From assembly GCA_004151065.3 (NCBI GenBank), contig NWUY0300004452.1, forward strand, positions 34,369 to 49,902: 15,534 bases of DNA, read 5' to 3'. Below, one piece after another: positions 9,510 to 15,534 of this stretch (within the stretch, counting starts at the first letter, position 1; every line of letters starts with the position of its first letter). A model generated the notes under the pieces. That model was given only the letters and a program-made list of their open reading frames with translations, ran no database searches and was not told where the DNA came from. Origin of the DNA: Larix sibirica. Taxonomy: Eukaryota > Streptophyta > Pinopsida > Pinales > Pinaceae. A program made the position numbers and the translations under genes.

Positions 9510-9535
9510 TTTTTCATATATATATATATGAAAAA
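9510..9535. repeat. Perfect 26-bp palindrome (T5-CATATATA/TATATATG-A5)
   Basis: Five T, then a 16-base self-complementary core starting with C and ending with G, then five A give perfect dyad symmetry. It could extrude as a cruciform or form a hairpin RNA, but it sits in (TA)n sequence, so it may be only a by-product of the microsatellite. Confidence 0.8.
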
Positions 9536-9537
9536 CC

Positions 9538-9603
9538 ATATAAATAGAATCATAATATATATATACACACTTTTGCTTCTATATATAAATAGAATCATAA
9601 TAT
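9538..9603 (+). repeat. Two perfect 21-bp direct repeats, 45 bp apart
   Basis: The 21 bases at 9538-9558 (starting ATATAAATAGAATCATAA) recur exactly at 9583-9603. The interval holds TA runs and a non-repetitive ACACACTTTTGCTTC segment. This is a local duplication within the A+T-rich block. Confidence 0.85.
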
Positions 9604-9879
9604 TACTAGACAAAAAGAAAAGAAGTATGGTGTCATTGTCAAATGAATCATTCAAGAGCTAAAGCTGTTGAATCAGAAACCTAATTTATTAGGCATAGAA
9701 GCAAGAGTTTGCTACAAAATGTAGTGATAGCATATTGTTACTTAACGTTCATAAGAAGTATGATTTGACTTATTTATGTTTTTTTAGGTCCAAGAGAAAA
9801 CACCTACCCAAAATGTATTCATAACCAAATCATATTCATTGTAAAACTGCATAATTTAAATGTTCTTCTACAATCTGTA

Positions 9880-9963
9880 AAGTGAGTCTCTTTGTTTTCA
9901 AACATTGTTGTAGGTATATGAAAGTGAGTCTCTTCGTTTTCAAACATTGTTGCAGGTATATGA
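9880..9963 (+). repeat. 42-bp tandem duplication, two copies, 40 of 42 bases identical
   Basis: Copy 1 is 9880-9921 and copy 2 is 9922-9963, starting AAGTGAGTCTCTT. The two differences are both T in copy 1 and C in copy 2: one in a CpG (TCG/TTG) and one in a CAG/TAG. The unit is a multiple of three, and the plus frame reads VSLFVFKHCCRYM twice. The second copy ends in a polypyrimidine-poor TTGCAG/GT context that could also be read as a splice acceptor, but no exon structure supports that. Confidence 0.92.
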
Positions 9964-10242
9964 ATGGGATCAAAGGAGGAGAAATTGACAAGCAACTTTT
10001 TTGGTTTGATGTTTCTAGATTCCATGTTTTCATCAGGGAACACAAATGGGTGGCATTCAAATATGGCATTAATGTGTCACAAGTTAATACATAACAGAAT
10101 GGGTCTTTTTATGAAGTATAGTTCCTCATAGTTGAGGATCGGTTCAAGTTTGTTGTAAATTCATTCAACATGGATGTCCATCTATTCAATGATCCATACA
10201 CCATTCCACAAACATTATACTTGGTTCAATTCCATGTGTAGA
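9882..10242 (+). pseudogene. Unidentified coding-like remnant
   Basis: One frame runs from the duplicated VSLFVFKHCCRYM unit through GEIDKQLFWFDVSRFHVFIR and KWVAFKYGINVSQVN, past a TAA at 10092-10094, then on in the same frame through QNGSFYEV, a TAG, and FLIVEDRFKFVVNSFNMDVH to a final TAG. Only three stops in about 120 codons, and protein-like composition with Trp, Phe, His and Arg, suggest an old coding fragment. I cannot name the family. Retroelement or host-gene fragment are both possible. Confidence 0.3.
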
Positions 10243-10249
10243 ATGGTTC

Positions 10250-11690
10250 AAGGAATATATGAAGAGATTCCATAATACATATATACATTGGTTATTTCAA
10301 TTATACTAAAAAATTCACTAATTCCTAACGCATGTTTAGATAAATCAATATTCAATACGTATTGTTGTGTTGTAACCCACATTAATGGAGCATAGTGTAG
10401 GATGAACTGAACTTCTCCTACACACCATAGCTTGATAAAGTTTGACGTCAAAACTCGAGTTCACAATTGGGGCTATAAAAGACTTGTAACATTAGATCAT
10501 GAACTTTAAATCTATTTACATTGAATGATGCCACATGGTTCTCATGTCATGTCATTTAATTTTATCTGGTTTGCCCAAAGTTATTATGAAATTGAGACTT
10601 GTGACAATTGGATAATATTACTTGAAAATATTACTTGATTATTCAGTAAGTCTTTCATGATCAAAGAAAATTTATTGTAACATGAAGGATGAAATATGTA
10701 AATTGACATTTTGTTGACATAGTGAAGGCCCATAGTTATAGTTATTGATTTATTTTAGTTAAGTTTTAGATATTGCAATGAGTTTAGAAAATCTCAAGAT
10801 AAGAGTATTAGTATAAAGAATCTAGTCAACTTTATTGAAGTCAACTTAATTAATTTCAGTATAATATTAACTTAAGAATACCACTAATAACCTAAGATTC
10901 ATAATATTAGTGACCTAACCCATTACTAAAATCCCAATACTAATGTTAGTAAATTTTTTTGATAATAATAACCTAATGAAATCAATATTACTAACTTTCT
11001 ATTCCAATATTTATGATTTTATATAAATATAATTTCATCAACACAAACATATATTTAATGTAATCTAGATATAAGTTCTAAGTTTCCGTTTCCTTTTATC
11101 CTGCTCTTCAAATCTTTGGCCTTTCGCTAGACAATGATTTACGCAGGACTATTTACAACCACAATCCTCTGTTGTTCTGCGGGAAAATTTGGCCCTGTCT
11201 TGACTAGGGTATAACCCCGAGCCACGTGGCAAATTGGGTTTTTCTTCAATGTTGGGTTTACATAAGGTTTAATAGAAAACTGAAAGTGATTTAGAATTAG
11301 GGTTAGAATTTGGTACTTCTGATAGTATTTGACAGGTAAAAATACAGAACAAATATTTTGACATCCAATTCCAACTGTCCAAAATGTTACCATATGAATC
11401 AACAAATTTCAAACCACCTTTAACGACTATTATTCATCGTTTATAATACATTTTTAACACACATAAAGGACCTTGTACAGGATCACTAATAGGACTTGTG
11501 GTCAACAAAATCTCATTTTCCACAATCCAGCCCAGCCCAACTTAACAGCAGCCTTAATTAAAACCGAGCTGTGAAATGGCATCCACCAAAAACTTGAGAC
11601 CCACAAAAAATTGAAGAAAGTTTATGACTGAGGGTACACTATCTTACAAAATAGGTCTACACAAGTTTGAAATATTGAATTTCAATTTCA
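10250..11690. other. No gene seen; A+T-rich spacer downstream of the wound-induced gene
   Basis: No frame is convincing. The right-hand part (about 11090-11300) is less A+T-rich than its surroundings and includes a G-box palindrome. The sequence just left of 11694 would hold the 3' UTR and poly-A site of the minus-strand gene, but no canonical AATAAA was identified close by. Confidence 0.5.
11221..11230. promoter_or_regulatory. Palindromic G-box (GCCACGTGGC)
   Basis: A perfect 10-base palindrome around CACGTG. This is the strongest form of the plant G-box bound by bZIP and bHLH factors (ABA, light and jasmonate responses). It lies about 470 bases downstream of the minus-strand wound-induced gene, so it is not in that gene's core promoter; it could serve an unseen gene or be a chance occurrence. 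Confidence 0.4.
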
Positions 11691-11693
11691 GTT

Positions 11694-11948
11694 TCAGTAT
11701 GGAGTCCAACAACTAAGATACATCACTGTTCTCAATGACTCCTCTTTTAATTGTGCTTTCCTTTTGCTGTTAATATCCTCTACTTCTTTATCTTGAATAT
11801 GGAGATTCATATTAAATTGAGAAGCAGCTGAAGAAGCTGAAGAGGAAGAGGAAGCAGATTGTGAGGCCATAGCAGCAACACTCATTGAACAAGAACATGA
11901 AGAAGCAGCCACCACAGCACTAGCCTTCTTTGAACTCCAACTCATCAT
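11694..11948 (-). CDS. Wound-induced protein family (DUF3774) small protein, 84 aa
   Basis: Intronless and complete on the minus strand: ATG at 11946-11948, stop TGA at 11694-11696. The C-terminus (residues 69-81) is EESLRTVMYLSCW followed by TPY. This is nearly the invariant ending of the plant wound-induced/DUF3774 family, whose members usually end CWGPN and are about 80-120 residues. Residues 51-64 (DKEVEDINSKRK) are charged and probably helical. Residues 9-43 are Ala/Ser-rich, with SASSSSSASSAAS and a SCSCS Cys pair. A second Met follows immediately; starting there gives MSWSSKKA, closer to the usual MSS-x-x-KA start. Known members are induced by wounding or stress and some modulate immunity; the molecular activity is unclear. 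The odd points are TPY instead of GPN and the long serine run. The family call is strong from the C-terminus alone. Confidence 0.85.
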   Translation of the reverse strand: MMSWSSKKASAVVAASSCSCSMSVAAMASQSASSSSSASSAASQFNMNLHIQDKEVEDINSKRKAQLKEESLRTVMYLSCWTPY

Positions 11949-12056
11949 CTTTCTCTTTCTTTCTTTGGATTTGGATGAGATGGGCAGAGCATACTAGATC
12001 TTAGAAAAGTAGCAGCAATTATAACAATTGCTAATGGCAAAGTTGCAGTCTCAATA

Positions 12057-12079
12057 CACTTGAATTGTGAATTCAAGTG
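12057..12079. repeat. Perfect 10-bp inverted repeat with 3-base spacer at the predicted transcription start
   Basis: CACTTGAATT, spacer GTG, then AATTCAAGTG: the arms are exact complements. It lies 19 bases downstream of the minus-strand TATA box, so it overlaps or closely follows the expected start of the wound-induced gene. It could be a dimeric transcription-factor site or a hairpin at the 5' end of the mRNA. Confidence 0.8.
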
Positions 12080-12097
12080 AATGGCTCGATTGATGAT

Positions 12098-12105
12098 TAT
12101 TTATA
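12098..12105 (-). promoter_or_regulatory. Probable TATA box of the wound-induced gene
   Basis: On the minus strand this reads TATAAATA, a good plant TATA box, about 150 bases upstream of the ATG. A start site 25-35 bases further on would fall near 12065-12075, giving a 5' UTR of about 120 bases. The UTR ends in a purine-rich AAAGAAAGAAAGAGAAAG run just before ATG. Confidence 0.55.
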
Positions 12106-12422
12106 AATTATTATTCACAAGCAAGAGAAAACGGGATAACAAATGAATCCAAACCACTGGAATAGAATAAAATGCAATGATGCAATTCATTGGATAGAAG
12201 ACAATCTCGTCCATTATCACCTGTCTGACTGGTTTTTCATTTGTTTGTGGGCGCTTTTTGGCTGCGGTCGTGGTTTTTGCCCACAGAAACAATCCAATAT
12301 GATGTGACAATTTAGATAGAGATAGAGAAGAATGACAAGTTACAAGTTGGTTGCTTATAAAGCATAGAATAGAACCAAATCAAAAGCAAAGCTAGTAAAG
12401 GGAGATAAGAGATAGCGTTGAG

Positions 12423-12423
12423 N
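12423..12423. other. Ambiguous base (N)
   Basis: The only undetermined base in the window, in GAGNGTTTTTA. It lies about 475 bases upstream of the wound-induced gene and does not affect any called coding frame. Confidence 0.99.
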
Positions 12424-12511
12424 GTTTTTATTTATTAGTTTTTTTCTTAAAAAATTAATATAATTGATATGCTAAAGATTGAAATCAAAATATACATATG
12501 TCTAGTTCTAA

Positions 12512-12721
12512 ATGGCGTCAAAGCTTGAAACTCGGAGTTGTTTTTGTTGTCTATCACAAAGAACAAGAGTTAAGTCTACATATTATAGTGTTTCCCCACT
12601 ATCGCATGGATACTCGTTTGATCATCACAAAAGTACATCGAAACATGATCCTCAAACTTATACAAAATCATCAAGATATGCATCAAGTGGTCCAAAAGAC
12701 CTATTCATCCATTCTTCCTAA
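12512..12721 (+). CDS. Hypothetical small Ser-rich protein or exon, 69 aa
   Basis: ATG in an AAATGGCG context, close to the plant start consensus, opens a frame reading MASKLETRSCFCCLSQRTRV and later SSRYASSGPKDLFIHSS before TAA. It is rich in Ser, His, Lys and Tyr, with one CFCC cluster, no signal peptide and no membrane segment. I recognise no family. An overlapping frame (12498-12782) is longer but less protein-like. It lies upstream of, and divergent from, the wound-induced gene, so the two could share the 12110-12500 interval as a promoter region. It may be a real small gene, the first exon of a longer gene, or chance. Confidence 0.22.
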   Translation: MASKLETRSCFCCLSQRTRVKSTYYSVSPLSHGYSFDHHKSTSKHDPQTYTKSSRYASSGPKDLFIHSS

Positions 12722-13121
12722 CAAAGGACATTACTACATTTTTTTTTCTATAGTTGAAAGGAGAATGCCTCCTCTAAATTAATGTTCAATTAAGATACCC
12801 TCATGCAACAACAAAGCATCTTAGACAATTATTTGCCTTTGTGTTGAACTCATGATAAATGTGATGAGAAATCATATCTTCAAAGTTTTTTTTAATAGTA
12901 ACGGTTATAAGTTTGCATTAAAAAGGTTGCAGCTGAACTGTACAACTAAGTAATACACAAGTATGAAAATGTACGGGTGTGGTCACCGAATCTTCCGAAA
13001 AACACAAAGTTTCCATAATTGTCCTAATGTCCCTTTCAGAGAAAATTAAAAGACCAATACAAGTATAAACCTGATAAAAGATGTTGAACACAAGCGACGA
13101 TTTACATATCATGCTAGAGAT
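12722..13121. other. Intergenic, nothing recognised
   Basis: Two T runs (about 12740-12748 and 12886-12893) would read as A runs on the minus strand and could be remnants of retroelement poly-A tails, but no flanking duplication was found. Confidence 0.4.
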
Positions 13122-13755
13122 TTAGTTAAAGGAACGTTGGCTATGGGCTTCTATTGGTTCTCCATTATCTTGTGGTAGTCTTGGAATCTCAAGCTCCATG
13201 TCTTCAATCACTTGCAAGATTGTTTCTTATTCCTTTGTATATAGTCAAAGTAGAGCCTAGTGATTATTGATGGTTTGAGGCTATTGACTAATAGCCTTCA
13301 AGGATAGCATCGATAGTGGATTTAAGAGTCATATGTTCTGCCTCGGGAGCTTGTATTTGTCCTTTTTGTTGCGAAACATTGTCCCTAGGCTTAGAAATAG
13401 GTTGAATGCTCATTGTTATGGATTGTGTTGGAAAGAGATATAATAGAAGTCATGTTTTTCATGCTTACGTTGAATCCTCTGCATATCTAGGATAGCGCTG
13501 ACATTTATTGTGGCAACTGAGTAGTCCATGAAGCTTGGAATCACCCGGGTGTATATAAAATGCAATAGGGGTGGAGGAAATAAAATTTCACCCCCTGCAA
13601 TTGAGGGGATGATCGACAAGGGGGACACCAAAATTCCATTTAGAATGGCCCTGCCTCTCTCTAAATTTATTGTTGAGCAAGAGAAACCATAACTCACAGA
13701 GATAACTAGAGTCCCCAATTCATAAAACCATGAATGCACAATCAACAAACACAAG
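13122..13755 (-). pseudogene. Coding-like remnant, possibly a LINE ORF1 tail
   Basis: Minus strand. An open segment (13754-13416) includes NLERGRAILNGILVSPLSII and GGEILFPPPLLH. A second frame then reads SIQPISKPRDNVSQQKGQIQ, MTLKSTIDAILEGY-stop-SIASNHQ-stop-SLGSTL. After a shift it ends QVIEDMELEIPRLPQDNGEP to a TAA at 13122-13124. The stops fall after Tyr or His-Gln, where Gln codons may have decayed. The helical, acidic, Gln-rich ending resembles the region after the zinc knuckle in LINE ORF1, but no DUF4283 core is visible, so the LINE label is inference. Confidence 0.3.
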
Positions 13756-13759
13756 ATTT

Positions 13760-14285
13760 ATTATCTAATTGAACATGGATGATGATAACCAACGTAAACT
13801 AAGGGCAGGGCCTACCTAATTGACTATGTAATAATAGAACCCCAATGAAATACCAACAGATTCATTAGGGGATCCCTTCTATCTACAAATGCCCCAGAAA
13901 ATGTGACTAGAGAGTGAAAAATACCAGAGGATGAAGATAACCCAAGGTTCAAACAACCACCTATGCCATTGAATACGATGGGAATTGTTCTAACATACCT
14001 CAACTAGGTTAGGGATGTAAGAGCTGACTCCACCTGCTGCACCCAAGCGAGCCCAAATAAGCACAAATAAATCCATTATCCCACCTTCTCTAAGATAAAT
14101 GACCCCCACACATTCAAATCGTTAGTATTTTGGGAGGAATGGCATGTGTGGTGCCATCCCATACCTGCCTTGGCCCTTAAATGCTCCATATTTTAGCTTT
14201 GAACTCCACTTGTTGTGTGTTCCCTTGCATGGACTTTGGTTAATGGTGGTTTTAATGTCCTTCATGAACAATAGCAATCGGGGAT
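13760..14285 (-). other. Unassigned sequence between LINE RNase H and the coding-like remnant
   Basis: This region is downstream of the minus-strand LINE RNase H, so it could be LINE 3' UTR. Local open stretches such as IWARLGAAGGVSSYIPNLVE (about 14060-13998) are interrupted by stops and match nothing I know. No poly-A tail was seen. Confidence 0.3.
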
Positions 14286-14289
14286 TGGA

Positions 14290-14685
14290 AGAAGACTTAA
14301 GTCCCCTTTTTCTTACATTGTCCCTCTCCCAAATGAGTAGCTAAGTTGGCATGGAGGTTTGCTTCACCATTTAGGCCTCGAAGACCATGGAAGAAGTTGA
14401 TCTCTTAAAAATGAGAGTCTTCTTGATTGATTTGGTAGACAAATCTTTTGAGAGGGATGTTCAGTGTTTTGTGGTCCTTGGTCACGAGCTTGATTATTAT
14501 CATCGAATCCTTGATCACTAATATAGACTCGGCTTTGGTCAAATCAATACGCTGGAGCCCATGTAAGATCGCATAGGCCTCTACTTAATTGTTGGAAACG
14601 ATTCCAACACCACAAGCATAACTCATTTCCTTAGTTCCTCCAATATCAATGATGATCGCCCCACAGTTGCCACCCTTATCTTCAA
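14290..14685 (-). pseudogene. RNase H segment 2, minus strand (lacks its first strand)
   Basis: The minus strand reads GGNCGAIIIDIGGTKEMSYA, GVGIVSNN-stop-VEAYAILHGL (catalytic Glu kept; the stop probably replaces Gln or Glu), ESILVIKDSMIIIKL (third-strand Asp kept), then FFHGLRGLNGEANLHANLA, the H-V-x-R-x-x-N-x-x-A-D-x-x-A-N-x-A ending with Asp changed to Asn. The FFDGAS start with the first catalytic Asp is missing, lost at the join with segment 1. This is clearly RNase H of a LINE subfamily different from segment 1. Confidence 0.82.
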
Positions 14686-14995
14686 AGGAATTTCTTACCT
14701 CATGAACTCATGTCATGATAGGAAGCATGCCTAAATTCTCAATGTTGCAAAGATGACTAGGCTAGTCTAGCATGAGTTTTGAGTCTCCAAACACTTGAAG
14801 ATGTTTTATCCCTATATCTTCCGTAGTTTTCATAAAAAACAAAATATTATAGAATTAAGTACGATTATTGGTCCCTTGTTTTACTACACACTTTAATAAT
14901 AGATAATATGAGGAACCAAAGAAAATTATAACCCCTGCTCCACAAATACTTGGGGTCCCTTGACAAGCTCTATCGAAGAAATCCCACGGATTTTC
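14686..14995 (-). pseudogene. RNase H segment 1 of the minus-strand LINE (N-terminal and central part)
   Basis: The minus strand reads ENPWDFFDRACQGTPSICGA (first catalytic Asp at 14972-14974), VKQGTNNRT-stop in place of NN-R-A-E (the catalytic Glu codon now reads TAA), and GIKHLQVFGDSKLMLD-stop with the third-strand Asp kept at 14783-14785. The next part, NIENLGMLPIM and EVRNSFE, is the helix before the last strand. There the segment stops: the H-x-x-R-x-x-N-x-x-A-D ending is missing and a different RNase H sequence begins near 14680. Confidence 0.82.
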
Positions 14996-15204
14996 TTATT
15001 CTATACAAGGCATCAATAAACATTTGGATGATTTTTCTTCTGGAGTCCTTTTGTTACCATCCCTTGCCAATCTTATCTTGTGTGTTGCTTATGTAAGGCT
15101 GATATCATGGTCTTGGAAAACCATATGATTTTTTAATCATATCCCTTAAGTAAACATACAAGGTAATGCTCACATTGCTACTACAACTTTGTTAGTTATC
15201 TAGT

Positions 15205-15335
15205 CCAAAAAAAATTCTATCAAAGTACCCTTATCCCATTTTGGACTACCAACAAAGGATTGTATTGCCCCTTGCCAAACATATCTAGAAAGGGGACAAG
15301 TCACAAATAGGTGATCCATAGACTCTTCATTTGAT
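15205..15335 (-). pseudogene. C-terminal part of a zf-RVT finger, minus-strand LINE
   Basis: The minus strand reads NEESMDHLFVTCPLSRYVWQ followed by GAIQSF and GSPKWDKGTL. EES-x-x-HLF-x-x-C-x-x-(S/A)-x-x-(V/L)-W is the diagnostic second half of the zf-RVT domain of plant LINEs. The preceding CX2C pair is absent: upstream of Asn-Glu-Glu-Ser the sequence becomes unrelated A+T-rich DNA, marking the truncation point near 15335. Confidence 0.85.
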
Positions 15336-15534
15336 ATAAATTCCCTAGAGAAGGAAACGAAGGCATAACTTTAAAATGGAAACAAACATATAAAGATATA
15401 ACGGAGAGCACAACAATATAGTAAAACCCATAAAATGGAAAAAGATTGTAAACTGTAAACAATACAAACTACCTAGAACGGTGGTAGCTTATCTTTGAAG
15501 AGAGATGTGTCAGTTATGCTCATTCACAAGAAGA
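15336..15534. other. No gene seen
   Basis: A+T-rich sequence beyond the truncated end of the minus-strand LINE. No coding frame or repeat was supported; this is presumably the pre-insertion flank or another decayed element. Confidence 0.4.

Larger units (their letters stand above)
8960..9610. repeat. Very A+T-rich block with (TA)n microsatellites
   Basis: By eye the block is overwhelmingly A and T. It includes TA runs at about 9444-9464, 9478-9496, 9515-9530 and 9554-9564, and a TTTA run near 9497-9510. Such blocks are prone to slippage, duplex opening and assembly error, and can act as matrix-attachment or unwinding regions. The open frames inside it (88 codons of Tyr/Ile repeats at 9396-9662) are microsatellite translation, not genes. 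Confidence 0.85.
14286..15335 (-). mobile_element. 5'-truncated, decayed LINE remnant (zf-RVT end plus two RNase H segments)
   Basis: Reading the minus strand from about 15335 down gives the end of a zf-RVT finger, a linker, a first RNase H piece and then a second RNase H piece. Nothing upstream of 15335 looks like RT, so the copy is truncated inside zf-RVT, as expected for incomplete target-primed reverse transcription, or it is cut by rearrangement. It lies in inverse orientation to the LINE at the left side of the window. Stops are numerous (15200-15202, 15170-15172, 14762-14764, 14585-14587 among others). Confidence 0.8.

Noticed and set aside
9396-9662. 88-codon open frame of Tyr/Ile repeats
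   Set aside because: It is translation of (TA)n microsatellite sequence.
11139-11405. 88-codon minus-strand open frame
   Set aside because: No family resemblance; it lies in the likely downstream flank of the wound-induced gene and has no supporting start or context.
12101-12310. 69-codon minus-strand open frame upstream of the wound-induced gene
   Set aside because: It overlaps the predicted TATA box and promoter; composition is not convincing.
12918-13112. 64-codon minus-strand open frame
   Set aside because: No recognisable features; length is within chance expectation.
1-15534. tRNA, rRNA, CRISPR arrays or a bacterial-type operon
   Set aside because: No cloverleaf, conserved rRNA stretch, regularly spaced repeat array or ribosome-binding-site organisation was found on either strand.

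Overview
The window looks like nuclear DNA from a seed plant with a large, repeat-rich, A+T-rich genome, probably a gymnosperm. The basis is: plant-type LINE remnants whose ORF2 ends in a zf-RVT zinc finger plus RNase H; a plant-only small gene of the wound-induced protein family (DUF3774); plant-style LTR-element debris; and long stretches of decayed A+T-rich sequence. The gymnosperm assignment is inference. No prokaryotic operon, CRISPR array, rRNA or tRNA gene was seen.

Layout. Positions 99-5734 (+) hold an old, broken non-LTR retrotransposon mosaic of the plant L1 type. It has two ORF1-like (DUF4283-type) remnants in a row (99-1053 and 1054-2075). ORF2 follows with almost all of its endonuclease missing, a recognisable reverse transcriptase (motif A 3194, motif B 3362, FIDD box 3506-3517), a zf-RVT finger (about 4651-4840) and RNase H (about 5080-5460). 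Positions 5735-9870 hold no intact gene: there is a T/G tract, a probable LTR-retrotransposon edge with a primer-binding-site-like sequence at 7933-7944, and a very A+T-rich block with (TA)n runs, a palindrome and a direct repeat (8960-9610). Positions 9880-10242 hold a 42-bp in-frame tandem duplication at the head of an unidentified coding-like remnant. Positions 10250-11690 are mostly featureless apart from a palindromic G-box core.

The one apparently intact gene is on the minus strand at 11694-11948. It encodes an 84-residue wound-induced (DUF3774) protein, with a plausible TATA box at 12098-12105 and a perfect inverted repeat at 12057-12079 close to the expected transcription start. A small plus-strand ORF of unknown status lies at 12512-12721. 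From 13122 to 15335 the minus strand carries more decayed coding sequence: an unassigned coding-like stretch (13122-13755), then a second LINE remnant truncated inside zf-RVT and containing two RNase H pieces fused head to tail (14290-14990).

The retroelement pieces do not work together any more: all carry stops and frameshifts. Many stops fall where the family has Trp or Gln, the pattern expected from cytosine-methylation decay. I see no convincing new biological system. The most interesting items are the chimeric LINE structures, the endonuclease deletion, the 17-bp A-rich direct repeat flanking an ORF1 copy, and the wound-induced gene with its promoter architecture.
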